Shown here: positions 30,415-41,171 of the stretch, in pieces
Position numbering within the stretch: the first letter of the stretch is position 1
How the letters are laid out: each line of letters opens with the position of its first letter
Assembly: GCA_027309555.1 (NCBI GenBank)
Contig: DAIDCO010000002.1
Span: 39,179-81,723, forward strand
Reading direction: 5' to 3'
Length of the DNA stretch: 42,545 nt
Origin: a bacterium
GTDB taxonomy: Archaea; Thermoplasmatota; Thermoplasmata; Lutacidiplasmatales; UBA184
Program-made: the position numbers and the translations under genes
Notes under the pieces: model-generated
What the model was told of the DNA's origin: nothing
Databases searched by the model: none
Seen by the model: the letters and a program-made list of their open reading frames with translations, nothing else

Positions 30415-31725
30415 TTACGGGTCGAGCCGGTAGCGGTCGCGGGGGAAGAGGCGGGCCTCCCGTATATTGGAGAGCCCTGCCAGGACCTGGACGAGGCGGT
30501 CGATGCCGATCGCCCATCCTCCGTGGGGCGGGATCCCGAAACGGAAGGCCTCGAGGTAGCTCGGGAAGCCAGCGGGGTCGAGCCCGGCGGTCCGGAGGTT
30601 CTCTACGAGCCGGTCGAAGCGGTGCTCGCGGGGGCCGCCACTCATGATCTCGAGGCCGCGGTAGTCGAGGTCGAAGTACCCGGTCAGGCGGGGGTCGGCC
30701 TCCTGCCGCTGGGCGTAAAACGTGTGCGACTTGACCGCGGTCGGGAAATCGATCAGGAAGTAGAACGACGAACCGAACTCCCGGATCGCGCGCTCGCCGA
30801 TGGCCCTCTCATCCTCCGTCCCGAGGTCCTGCTCGGCCCCGGCGCGTCCGAGCCACTCCTCGCAACGAGCGAATGGGATCCGGGGAAACGGCGGTTTCGG
30901 TTCGGGGATCCCCGGGGCGAGCGGGTTCTCCCGTTCGGCAAGGTCCTGCCGGACAAAGGAGAGCGTGTCGGTGAGGAGCTCCTCGACCAACCGACGAAGG
31001 TCTTCCGCTCCATCGATGTAACCGACCTCGGCGTCGAGGCTGGTAAACTCGGTGAGGTGGCGGACGGTGTCCGACGGCTCGGCGCGGAAAGCCGGCGCGA
31101 TCTCGAAAACCCGCTCGAAGCCCGCGCCGATGAGCATTTGCTTGTAGAGCTGCGGACTCTGGGCCAAATAGGCCCGCGTTTCGAAGTATTCGACCGGGAA
31201 GAGCGTGGCGCCGCCCTCGGCACCCTGGCGCAGGATCTTGGGGGTCTCCACCTCGAGGAAGCCGCGGCGCAGGAAGGCGGCCCGGAATCCGGCGAGGACG
31301 CTCGTCCGCAGCTCGAAGATCGCGCGGACGGCGGGCTTCCGGAGATCGAGGACACGGTGGTTGAGGCGGGTGTCAAGGTCGGCGCTGACCTTGTCGACGA
31401 CGCCGAGCGGCAGCGGAACCTCGGCCCGAGCGACGACCGTGACCCGGGACGGATGGAGCTCGACGCCCCGCTGGGCCTTCTCCGAGCGCCGTACCGTGCC
31501 TTCGACCTCGACGACCGACTCTCGGGGGAGCCCCGCGAAGAGAGCGAAGAGCGCCGGGTCCGCCGCCCCCTTCTTCAGGGTGACCTGCGTCGTGCCGCGC
31601 CCGTCCCGTACGATCGCGAAGGCGACCCCGCCGAGGGCGCGGTAGTCTTCGAGGTGGCCCGCGATCCGGACGACCTGGCCGTCCAGTTCCCGGAGCTCAC
31701 GCGAGAGCCGACGGGGCTCCGACAG
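30415..31725 (-). CDS. aspS: Aspartyl-tRNA synthetase with an apparent CTG start
   Basis: Class IIb synthetase of 436 residues charging tRNA-Asp and possibly tRNA-Asn. The N-terminal anticodon-binding OB fold (LSRELRELDGQVVRIAGHLEDYR; DGRGTTQVTLKK) precedes the catalytic core: motif 1 RTSVLAGFRAAFLRRGFLEVETP, the flipping and motif 2 region FEIAPAFRAEPSDTVRHLTEFTSLDAEV, and motif 3 GIDRLVQVLAGL. No ATG, GTG or TTG lies in frame between the upstream sequence and residue 160. The coding frame continues to a CTG at 31723-31725, preceded by AGGAGGT with eight spacer bases, so CTG is the likely start. A sequencing error is the alternative. His24 stands where discriminating archaeal AspRSs usually have Trp, suggesting the non-discriminating type (inference). 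It overlaps the pyrG 3' end by 29 bases. Confidence 0.9.
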   Translation of the reverse strand: MSEPRRLSRELRELDGQVVRIAGHLEDYRALGGVAFAIVRDGRGTTQVTLKKGAADPALFALFAGLPRESVVEVEGTVRRSEKAQRGVELHPSRVTVVARAEVPLPLGVVDKVSADLDTRLNHRVLDLRKPAVRAIFELRTSVLAGFRAAFLRRGFLEVETPKILRQGAEGGATLFPVEYFETRAYLAQSPQLYKQMLIGAGFERVFEIAPAFRAEPSDTVRHLTEFTSLDAEVGYIDGAEDLRRLVEELLTDTLSFVRQDLAERENPLAPGIPEPKPPFPRIPFARCEEWLGRAGAEQDLGTEDERAIGERAIREFGSSFYFLIDFPTAVKSHTFYAQRQEADPRLTGYFDLDYRGLEIMSGGPREHRFDRLVENLRTAGLDPAGFPSYLEAFRFGIPPHGGWAIGIDRLVQVLAGLSNIREARLFPRDRYRLDP

Positions 31726-33331
31726 GGCTCGCGACCTCCTTTCGGGCGAGCGCCGCCCGCACGAGGGCGAGGTACAGCGGGTGGGGCGACTCGGGCCGGG
31801 AAAGGAATTCGGGGTGGTACTGAACGCCGAGGAAGAACGGGTGGGCGGGGGCCTCGAGGACCTCGACCCGACCGTCCACTGAGGTGCCCGTGTCCACGAG
31901 GCCCGCCGCGCGGAAGCGGCCGAGGTACTTGGGGTTGATTTCGTACCGGTGGCGATGGCGCTCCCATATCTCGGTCGTTCCGTAGATCTCGGCGACCCGC
32001 GAACCCGCGGTCAGGACCACGCGCTGCGCCCCGAGACGCATCGTTCCGCCGAGGTCGCCGACAGTCTTCTGCTCCTCGAGGAGGCAGACCACGGGATCGG
32101 GGGTCTCGGGGTCGATTTCGATCGAGTTCGCCTGCGGAAGCCCGAGCGCATTCCGCGCAAACTCTACGGCCGCAATCTGGAAGCCGTAGCATACTCCGAG
32201 GAACGGGATCCCTTCCGTTCGGGCGATTCCGATCGCCCGGACCTTTCCTTCGACCCCCCGCGCCCCGAAGCCGCCCGGCACGAGGACCGCATCGGAGCGC
32301 TCGAGGCGGGCGAGCAGCGAAGGATTCCGTGGAATGTCCTCCGAGTCGTACCACTGGAGGCGGATGTCGACCCCGAGGTGACCCTGACAGTGGTGGAACG
32401 CTTCCGAGTGCGAGAGATACGCGTCGCGGAGCTCGGTGTATTTTCCGACGATGGCCACCTCGATCGCCCGCGTCCCTCGTCGGTACGTAGCGAGGAATTC
32501 CTTCCAGGCGGTGTAGTCGGGGGGCCGGTCGGGAAGTCCCAGGATGCGAGTGAGCAGGGAGCCCACGCCCTGGGCCTCGAGGACGAGCGGGACCTCGTAG
32601 ATGGTCGACTGGTCGGGGACGGAGATGACCGCCTCCGGCGTCACGTCGCAGAACAACGAGATCTTTGCTTTGATGTCCGGGGAGAGCGGTGCGGGCCCCC
32701 GCGCGATGATCAGGTTCGGTCGAATCCCGATGGCCCGAAGTTCACGGACCGAGTGCTGAGTCGGTTTCGTCTTGGCCTCCCCAACGGGGCCGACCACCGG
32801 GACGAGCGTGGTGTGGACGAACGCCATATGGCCCTCTCCGAGCTCGTAGGAAAGCTCGCGCAGGGCCTCGAGGAACGGCATCGACTCGATGTCGCCGACA
32901 GTTCCGCCCACTTCGACGAGAATCACGTCGGCGCCGGCGGCTTGGCAGACCTCCCGGATCGTCCGCTTGATCTCGCCGGTCACATGCGGGATGATCTGGA
33001 CCGTGTTGCCGAGGTAGTCCCCGCGGCGCTCCTTCTCGATTACCGCGCGGTAGATCTTTCCCGTCGTCAGGTTGTGAACGCCGCCCAGGCTCTGGCCGAG
33101 GAACCGTTCGTAATTCCCGAGGTCGAGGTCTGCCTCGGTGCCGTCGTCCAGCACGAAGACCTCACCGTGCTGGTACGGGTTCATCGTTCCCGCATCGACA
33201 TTGAGGTACGGGTCGATCTTGAGGATCGTGACGGGAATCCCGCGGGCCTTCAACAGGCGACCGAGCGAGGAGGTGGTGATTCCCTTGCCGAGGCCCGAAA
33301 TCACTCCTCCGCTCACCACGATGACCTTCAC
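31697..33331 (-). CDS. pyrG: CTP synthase
   Basis: Makes CTP from UTP and glutamine in a 544-residue two-domain enzyme. The synthetase domain starts VKVIVVSGGVISGLGKGITTSSLGRLLKARG (P-loop), then KIDPYLNVDAGTMNPYQHGEVFVLDDGTEADLDLGNYERF. The glutamine amidotransferase domain has GVCYGFQIAAVEFARN with the nucleophile Cys and, near the end, VQYHPEF with catalytic His and Glu. GTG 33331 is chosen because GAGGT lies upstream and the family starts at this residue. An ATG at 33367 falls inside the probable TATA box. The following aspS starts within its last codons. Confidence 0.96.
   Translation of the reverse strand: MKVIVVSGGVISGLGKGITTSSLGRLLKARGIPVTILKIDPYLNVDAGTMNPYQHGEVFVLDDGTEADLDLGNYERFLGQSLGGVHNLTTGKIYRAVIEKERRGDYLGNTVQIIPHVTGEIKRTIREVCQAAGADVILVEVGGTVGDIESMPFLEALRELSYELGEGHMAFVHTTLVPVVGPVGEAKTKPTQHSVRELRAIGIRPNLIIARGPAPLSPDIKAKISLFCDVTPEAVISVPDQSTIYEVPLVLEAQGVGSLLTRILGLPDRPPDYTAWKEFLATYRRGTRAIEVAIVGKYTELRDAYLSHSEAFHHCQGHLGVDIRLQWYDSEDIPRNPSLLARLERSDAVLVPGGFGARGVEGKVRAIGIARTEGIPFLGVCYGFQIAAVEFARNALGLPQANSIEIDPETPDPVVCLLEEQKTVGDLGGTMRLGAQRVVLTAGSRVAEIYGTTEIWERHRHRYEINPKYLGRFRAAGLVDTGTSVDGRVEVLEAPAHPFFLGVQYHPEFLSRPESPHPLYLALVRAALARKEVASPVGAPSALA
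31734..31740 (-). promoter_or_regulatory. Shine-Dalgarno deciding the aspS start
   Basis: AGGAGGT on the minus strand, eight bases before CTG 31725. It is the only strong ribosome-binding site near the aspS N-terminus and lies inside pyrG. Confidence 0.7.
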
Positions 33332-33363
33332 GGGCGACCTCGCGGCCTCGTAGAGGACGCGGC

Positions 33364-33373
33364 CCATAAAGAT
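33364..33373 (-). promoter_or_regulatory. Possible box A of pyrG
   Basis: CATCTTTATG on the minus strand lies about 38 bases before GTG 33331. An in-frame ATG (33367) within it would make a misleadingly early start. Confidence 0.4.
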
Positions 33374-33434
33374 GGTGGCAGGGCGCGGACTCTCGGCACG
33401 TGACGAACTTCGCTGGCCGTTCCGCCGAGTGCGC

Positions 33435-34211
33435 CTAGAACGGCACGCGGCGTCCCGAAGGGTCCCGGTGGAACCGGCCAAAATCCGCCGTTGCCTTCAG
33501 CCGATCCGCCGGGAACACCGGTCCGTCCGAGCAGACGTGGTAGGAACCAAAGGCGCACGCGTCGCACATCCCGAGGGCACACTTCATGTGCCGTTCCATC
33601 GACCCGAACAGGGGGACGCCGTGCGCTTCGGCCGCGGCGAGCACCTTCCGCATCATCACCTCGGGACCGCAGGTCCACACGGCATCGAACCGGTGGCGGG
33701 CAAGCTCGTCCTCGGCGACGGCGGTGACGTACCCCGCGTGCCCCTCCGACCCGTCGTCGGTGGCGACCCGGACGCGGGCGCCGAGGGAGCGGAACCGCTC
33801 GCGGAAGAGCAGTTCGTCCGCCCGGATCGCACCGAGCGCTACCACGAGCTCGGCCCCGAAGGTTCGGGCCTCCGCGGCAGCCGGAGCGAGCACCGCGGCG
33901 CCCGACCCCCCTCCCACCACGAGAACTCGTCGGGCCCGCACGTCGAAGTGGTTCCCGTACGGTCCCCGGATTCCGAGAGAAGCCCCCGGCTCGATCGCTT
34001 GGACGTGCCGGCTCGTCTCGCCCATCACCTTGACGGTGATCCCCTTCGAAACTCCCTGAGTGTACGAGAGCGACATGGGGATTTCGTCATCCCCCGGGAT
34101 CCAGACCATCACGAACTGGCCCGGTGCCGCCGAAGGGGGGTACGGGAACCGGAGCGTAACAGTGGACGGCGTCTCTTGGACGCGCTCGGTTACCCGGACG
34201 ATCGTGCGCAC
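33435..34211 (-). CDS. pyrK: Dihydroorotate dehydrogenase electron-transfer subunit
   Basis: FAD and [2Fe-2S] subunit of 258 residues that passes electrons from PyrD to NAD. The N-terminal FAD-binding barrel (FVMVWIPGDDEIPMSLSY, a variant of the usual RPxS motif) is followed by the NAD-binding lobe (RRVLVVGGGSGAAVLAPAAAEA, VWTCGPEVMMRKVLAAAEAHGV). The C-terminal cluster motif is KCALGMCDACAFGSYHVC, with spacing C-x4-C-x2-C-x7-C. The GTG start at 34211 is about 25 bases from a good box A, so although pyrD lies just upstream, pyrK seems to have its own leaderless promoter. Confidence 0.95.
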   Translation of the reverse strand: MRTIVRVTERVQETPSTVTLRFPYPPSAAPGQFVMVWIPGDDEIPMSLSYTQGVSKGITVKVMGETSRHVQAIEPGASLGIRGPYGNHFDVRARRVLVVGGGSGAAVLAPAAAEARTFGAELVVALGAIRADELLFRERFRSLGARVRVATDDGSEGHAGYVTAVAEDELARHRFDAVWTCGPEVMMRKVLAAAEAHGVPLFGSMERHMKCALGMCDACAFGSYHVCSDGPVFPADRLKATADFGRFHRDPSGRRVPF

Positions 34212-34231
34212 GCGCGTGTCTAGCAGGACCG

Positions 34232-34240
34232 CGATATAGC
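34232..34240 (-). promoter_or_regulatory. Box A of pyrK
   Basis: GCTATATCG on the minus strand, centred 25 bases before GTG 34211, in the 60-base gap after pyrD. Confidence 0.6.
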
Positions 34241-34271
34241 CCCTCTCGGTCCTCGGTCGGGTTCGCCGCGC

Positions 34272-35189
34272 TCAGAGCTTCGTATGGGCCGCGCCGACGG
34301 CTTCCTCGAGGCGAGCGTATCCGATCTCGTCGAGCAGCGCGGAGAGCTCCCGGTTCAATCGCTCGAAGACCCCGATCCCGTCGAACGCCACGGCGGTACC
34401 TATCTCCACCGCGCGCGCGCCCGCCATCACGTACTCGAGCGCGTCCCGACCGGTGCGGATGCCTCCGATCCCGACGACCGGTATCGAGACTGCTTCGAAG
34501 ATCTGCCAGACACAAGCGAGACCGACCGGCTTGATCGCCGGTCCGCTCAACCCGCCGAGGCCGTGCGAGAGCACCGGCCGACGTAGATGGACATCGATCG
34601 CGAGGGCCCGGAGCGTATTGATCGCGCTCACCGCCGCCGCACCCCCCTGCTCGGCTGCGGCGGCGAGCCCGGCGGGGTCGGACGTGTTGGGCGTGATCTT
34701 CGCGATCACGGGGAGCCGGACCTCGGCGACGACCGCGCGAACGATCCGTTCCACATCCTCGGGCTCGCTGCCGACCTCGGTGCCGAACCCCTCGGCATGC
34801 GGGCAGCTCAGATTGAGCTCGACGGCGACCACGCCCGTCGCGGCGATCCTCCGGGCGAGGCGGGCGAACTCCGCCGCGTCGCCGGCGAATACGGAGCCCA
34901 CGACGGGCGCGCCAGCCCGGCGGGCGACCTCGATCTCTCGGGGGTACTCGTCGATGCCGGGGTTCGGCAGCCCCATCGCGTTGAGGAGCCCCCAACGCTC
35001 GTAGGTCTCGACCGTGGGGTTCGGGTAGCCCGGCCGCGGGGCCGTCCCGATCGACTTCGTGATCACCCCGCCGGCGCCGGCCGACCAGGCTCCGCTCAGT
35101 GAATCGCCGCTCTCCCCCCAGATCCCCGAGGCGAGAAGGAACGGATTGCGCAGGACGAGCCCGGCGAGCCGGACGGAAAGGTCGGCCAC
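34272..35189 (-). CDS. pyrD: Dihydroorotate dehydrogenase, catalytic subunit (class 1B)
   Basis: FMN enzyme of 305 residues oxidising dihydroorotate to orotate in de novo pyrimidine synthesis. It opens with LSVRLAGLVLRNPFLLASGIWGES, then VITKSIGTAPRPGYPNPTVE, the catalytic Cys in VELNLSCPHAEGFG (Cys is the base of class 1B), IAKITPNTSD, and the FMN-phosphate site IPVVGIGGIRTGRDALEYVMAGA. Neighbouring pyrK supports the heterotetrameric 1B type that uses NAD. GTG 35189 is the best start. It diverges from clpB, and the two share a palindromic TATA box. Confidence 0.95.
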   Translation of the reverse strand: MADLSVRLAGLVLRNPFLLASGIWGESGDSLSGAWSAGAGGVITKSIGTAPRPGYPNPTVETYERWGLLNAMGLPNPGIDEYPREIEVARRAGAPVVGSVFAGDAAEFARLARRIAATGVVAVELNLSCPHAEGFGTEVGSEPEDVERIVRAVVAEVRLPVIAKITPNTSDPAGLAAAAEQGGAAAVSAINTLRALAIDVHLRRPVLSHGLGGLSGPAIKPVGLACVWQIFEAVSIPVVGIGGIRTGRDALEYVMAGARAVEIGTAVAFDGIGVFERLNRELSALLDEIGYARLEEAVGAAHTKL

Positions 35190-35211
35190 GAACCCGAGGT
35201 ACGGGTGGTGC

Positions 35212-35220
35212 GCTTAAATC
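35212..35220. promoter_or_regulatory. Shared TATA box of divergent pyrD and clpB
   Basis: GCTTAAATC on the plus strand and GATTTAAGC on the minus strand. Its centre is about 29 bases before clpB ATG 35245 and about 27 before pyrD GTG 35189. One box could thus serve leaderless transcription in either direction. Confidence 0.55.
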
Positions 35221-35244
35221 GCCTCGCCCGGATTACGCGTCCGC

Positions 35245-37853
<2,609 letters not shown>

Positions 37854-37857
<4 letters not shown>

Positions 37858-38798
37858 CCAGCGTCACGGTCGCCGTCGTCGGGGCGCCCGACATCGCGAA
37901 GGAACTCGGGAAGAAGGGTACCGCGTCGGACGTCACCCTGTTCAACCTAGTCCACGACGCGCACGCGGTCACCCTCGTCGAGCCGACCCAGTTCCCGGAG
38001 AAGCTACCGCCGCTCCTCGCCTCCCTCGCGATGGCAGACCACGGACTGCTCGTGGTCACGGAGCTGACCCGACCGATCGCCGAGACCATCGCGGTGCTCG
38101 AGCTCGCCGAGCTCCCGACGACGGTGGTCGTCGGCCCGAACGTGGGCGAGCCCGAGATCGCGCGGGCCCTCAAGGGCGGGCGTCTCGCGGCCGCTCCCCG
38201 GGTACCGCTCGACCTGCCGCGCCTGCGCGAGCTGGTCGATTCCTGGTCCGCGCCGACGCGAGACGGACCGGTTCGCGTGGCCGTCGACCACTCGTTCCCG
38301 GTCAAAGGCGTCGGCGCGGTCGCCTTGGGCCTCGTCCGCCGTGGGACGCTGCACGCGCACGAGCGGCTTCGACTGTATCCGACCGCGAAGCAGGTCGAGG
38401 TCCGGTCGCTCCAGGTGCACGACGTCGACCGCAAGGAGGCGACGAGCGGAGAACGGGTGGGGGTCGCCCTGCGGGGCGTGGAAGCGGACGAACTCTCGCG
38501 CGGACAGGTCCTGGCGCCGGACGGAACCCTCGGTGTCGGGCGGTCCCTTCCCCTCGGACCGATCGAGCGGTGCCGCTACTATCGCGGCGACGCCGGCCCC
38601 GGAGCGCAGCTGCACCTATGCCTTGATCTGCAGGCGGTGCCGGCGGTCCTCGACGAGGTTTCGGCGCGGGGGGCCCGGGTGAGCGCCGACCGCGAGGTCG
38701 TCTACCTCGCCGGCGAACCGGCGTACCTTCTCGACCTCTCCGTCCCCGCGGGACCGAGGATCTTCGGGCGCGCGGCGGTCGCGACGGCGTCGGCGTAA
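37854..38798 (+). CDS. EF-Tu/SelB-like protein without a functional GTPase P-loop
   Basis: A 314-residue relative of translation elongation factors. The N-terminal part keeps the strand-helix pattern of a G domain but lacks GxxxxGK(S/T) and NKxD; where the P-loop would be stands LGKKGTASDVTLFNLV. Such degenerate EF-Tu-like proteins occur in euryarchaea, and their role is not settled. The second part is a clear EF-Tu domain 2 (VAVDHSFPVKGVGAVALGLVRRGTLHAHERLRLYP, then RSLQVHDVDRKEATSGERVGVALRGVEADELSRGQVL), followed by a domain-3-like segment. ATG 37854 overlaps the clpB stop as ATGA. No GTP hydrolysis is expected. It may bind RNA or the ribosome, and its coupling to clpB suggests a link to proteostasis (inference). 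Confidence 0.75.
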
Positions 38799-38826
38799 GC
38801 GTAAGCGTAAGCGCAAGCGTAAGCGA
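38787..38826. repeat. Hexanucleotide repeat GTAAGC at the EF-like gene end
   Basis: About five tandem copies of GTAAGC, one with C in place of T, starting at the stop codon. The repeat is in register with the upstream gene, so three further TAA codons follow the real stop (the C copy reads CAA). It lies in the gap between convergent genes and is not a CRISPR or an IS end. Confidence 0.75.
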
Positions 38827-38880
38827 CGGACCCGAACGCCCGACCCCGCGGGGGAACCCGCACTCTCCTTCGCGCGCGGT

Positions 38881-40086
38881 CTACGCGAACATCGTGACCG
38901 ATTCCTTGCGGAGCTCTTCCTCGCCGACGACCTTCTCGATCGCCCGGTCGAAGTCGGCCGCGGTCACGCTCTCGCGCTCTTCGCGGATCGCCCACATGCC
39001 CGCCTCGGTGCAGATGGCCCGGATGTCCGCGCCGGTCGCGCCCTCGCACCGGCTCGCGAGTGCCTCGAAGTCGACGGTCTCTCGGATCGCCATACCGTGG
39101 GAGTGAATGCGGAAGATCTCCGCCCGTCCCTGGTAGGTCGGCACGGGGATCTCAATGATCCGGTCGAAGCGGCCGGGACGGAGCAGCGCATCATCGAGGA
39201 TGTCGGGACGGTTGGTCGCCGCGATGATCTTGACGTTCGCGAGCGGCTCGAACCCGTCCATCTCGGCGAGGAGCTGCATCAGGGTTCGCTGAACCTCGCG
39301 GTCCCCGCTCGTGGCGACCTCGAGCCGTTTCGCGCCGATCGAGTCCACCTCGTCGATAAAGATGATCGTGGGCGCCTTCTCCCGCGCGAGTTGGAACAGC
39401 TCGCGAACCAGCCGGGCCCCCTCTCCAATGTACTTCTGGACGAGCTCGCTGCCGACCAGTCGCACGAACGTTGCGTTCGTGTGGTGGGCGACCGCCTTGG
39501 CAATCATCGTCTTCCCGGTCCCGGGAGAGCCGATCAGCAGGACGCCCTTGGGAGGGTCGACCCCGACCTTCTTGTAGAGTTCGGAGCGGAGGAGCGGGTA
39601 CTCGACCGCCTCCCGGATCTCGCGGATCTGCTCGCTCAGGCCGCCGATATCCGTGTAGGTCACGTTGGGCTTGTCGACGATCTCGCTCGCGGTCACGAGG
39701 GGGTCGAGCGACGCGGGCAGCACGCCCATGACGGCGAGGGTCTGCTTGTTCAGCGCGACCCGGCTCCCGACCGTGATCTTGCCGTGCTCGACCGTCTCGG
39801 CCGAGTTCACGACGAAGTCGGGGCCCGTCGAGGACTTCACGATGACACGACCGTCCGTCAGCACGTCCCGCACGCTGCCCACGATGAGGGGAGGATATCG
39901 CAGACGGTCGAGCTCGGTCTTGAGTCGCTTGACCTCCCGCTGAAGTCGGAGGATCTCGGCCTCCATGTAGTGCCGCTCGCTCTCGACGCGCTTGATCGCC
40001 TCCGCGAGCTGGGTGTTCCGCAGCTCGAGGAAGTTCACCCGGTCGAATGCGTCGTGGGCGGTGGCGGGAGGTTCCGGATCGCTCAT
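38881..40086 (-). CDS. pan: Proteasome-activating nucleotidase (PAN)
   Basis: Hexameric AAA ATPase of 401 residues that unfolds substrates into the 20S proteasome. The N-terminal coiled coil (residues about 20-65, QLAEAIKRVESERHYMEAEILRLQREVKRLKTEL) and OB domain (IVGSVRDVLTDGRVIVKSSTGPDFVVNSA) precede the AAA module. Walker A is GSPGTGKT at about 186-193; the pore loop is KYIGEGARLVRELF; Walker B is IIFIDEVDSIGAKR; the Arg fingers are in RPGRFDRIIEIP. The last three residues are Met-Phe-Ala, a hydrophobic-Phe-X variant of the docking tail HbYX. The ATG is at 40086. It diverges from pantoate kinase. Confidence 0.97.
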   Translation of the reverse strand: MSDPEPPATAHDAFDRVNFLELRNTQLAEAIKRVESERHYMEAEILRLQREVKRLKTELDRLRYPPLIVGSVRDVLTDGRVIVKSSTGPDFVVNSAETVEHGKITVGSRVALNKQTLAVMGVLPASLDPLVTASEIVDKPNVTYTDIGGLSEQIREIREAVEYPLLRSELYKKVGVDPPKGVLLIGSPGTGKTMIAKAVAHHTNATFVRLVGSELVQKYIGEGARLVRELFQLAREKAPTIIFIDEVDSIGAKRLEVATSGDREVQRTLMQLLAEMDGFEPLANVKIIAATNRPDILDDALLRPGRFDRIIEIPVPTYQGRAEIFRIHSHGMAIRETVDFEALASRCEGATGADIRAICTEAGMWAIREERESVTAADFDRAIEKVVGEEELRKESVTMFA

Positions 40087-40140
40087 GGTTGTCGAACCGA
40101 CCGTTCAAGGCGGAGTGACGAGAATCTTACAACATGGCCG

Positions 40141-40148
40141 CTTATAAG
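40141..40148. promoter_or_regulatory. Palindromic TATA box between divergent PAN and pantoate kinase genes
   Basis: CTTATAAG reads the same on both strands. It lies 37 bases before ATG 40182 and 58 bases before ATG 40086, so leaders of about 10 and 30 bases are predicted. Confidence 0.5.
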
Positions 40149-40181
40149 TAGTCGTTCTTCGAACGCGCATCGGGGGACCAA

Positions 40182-41090
40182 ATGGTCGTTTGGGCAGGTC
40201 GGGAAGCCCGCGCCTTCGCACCCGGCCATGTGACGCTCGCCTTTCTCCCTCGCCCGGAGTCCCGGGATCCGCGGGGTCGAGGCTCCGTGGGAGCCGGGAT
40301 CGTCCTTGAGCTCGGTGTGCAGGCCCGGGCACGCTACCGCCCCGAGGGGCCCCGCCGGATCAGCGTCACGAGCGACCTCTCTTCGCCGCTGCCGATCTCT
40401 ACGGAGGTCGTCCGTCGCCTCCTCGGTTCTCGGACGGGGTCCCTCACCGTGCACCTCCGTCACGAGCTCCCCGAGGGTCAGGGATTCGGGACGAGTGCCG
40501 CGGGGGCGCTCTCGAGCGCGATCGCCGTGGCCGAGGTGCTGGAACTCCCCACCGCCCGGGCGATCGCCACGGCCCATCTCGCCGACCTCTTCGGCGGGGG
40601 CGGCCTCGGAGGCGTGGCGGCGATACTGGGCGGGGGCACGGAACTCCGTCGTCGGCCCGGGATTCCGCCGTGGGGGAGGATCGTACATCGCCCGTTCTCT
40701 CGTGCGATCCTCGTCGGCGTCGTCGGGGGACCGATCCCATCGCCCGGGGTCCTGCGGGATGCGCGAAGCCTCCGGAGGATCGTGGCGGCCGGGGCGGTGT
40801 GGGAGGGACTCGGACCGGGCTCCTCTCCCGAGGAGTTCTTCGCTGCGGGGGAGCGGTTCACCGACCGGGTCGGACTCGCTCCGCCCGCGCTCCGGGCCCT
40901 CCTGCGCGCGTTACGGCATCGAGGAACCTACGCCTTCCAAGCGATGTTCGGTGAGACGTTCGTCGCCCTACCCCGCTCGGCCGACGCCCGCACCGCCGCG
41001 CTCGATTGGCTCGCTCGCGGGGGGGTCCGGACGGTCGAACTGGGGGCCGCGCGCGACGGGGCGCGGACCCTCTCTCCGCCGCTGCGATAA
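40182..41090 (+). CDS. Pantoate kinase (GHMP superfamily)
   Basis: A 302-residue archaeal pantoate kinase, which makes 4-phosphopantoate in the archaeal CoA route. The N-terminal AFAPGHVTLAFLPRPES-like start and SVGAGIVLEL are the family signature. The GHMP phosphate-binding loop is PEGQGFGTSAAGALSSAIAVAEVL (Pro-x3-G-x-G-T-S-A-A). A further HLADLFGGGGLGGVAAILGGG block is typical of PoK and differs from mevalonate and homoserine kinases. The C-terminal lobe ends with AFQAMFGETFVAL. The partner phosphopantothenate synthetase gene is not seen here. The ATG lies about 37 bases after the palindromic TATA box. Confidence 0.87.
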   Translation: MVVWAGREARAFAPGHVTLAFLPRPESRDPRGRGSVGAGIVLELGVQARARYRPEGPRRISVTSDLSSPLPISTEVVRRLLGSRTGSLTVHLRHELPEGQGFGTSAAGALSSAIAVAEVLELPTARAIATAHLADLFGGGGLGGVAAILGGGTELRRRPGIPPWGRIVHRPFSRAILVGVVGGPIPSPGVLRDARSLRRIVAAGAVWEGLGPGSSPEEFFAAGERFTDRVGLAPPALRALLRALRHRGTYAFQAMFGETFVALPRSADARTAALDWLARGGVRTVELGAARDGARTLSPPLR

Positions 41091-41138
41091 GCGAGCGCCC
41101 AGGGCGGGGACGAGATCGTCCCGAACGCCGTGCGCAAC

Positions 41139-41147
41139 GCTTTTAGA
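41139..41147 (+). promoter_or_regulatory. Box A of the L10e gene
   Basis: GCTTTTAGA lies about 29 bases before ATG 41172, consistent with a leaderless transcript. Confidence 0.55.
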
Positions 41148-41171
41148 GGGAGGGCCGTCTCGGCCGCTCCC

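Noticed and set aside
33332-33481. N-terminal extensions of pyrG (including ATG 33367)
   Set aside because: The family starts at the VKVIVVSGG strand, a Shine-Dalgarno precedes GTG 33331, and the ATG lies in a probable TATA box.
38787-38826. Short tandem repeat considered as a CRISPR
   Set aside because: Six-base units without spacers and no cas genes nearby. No CRISPR array is present in the window.
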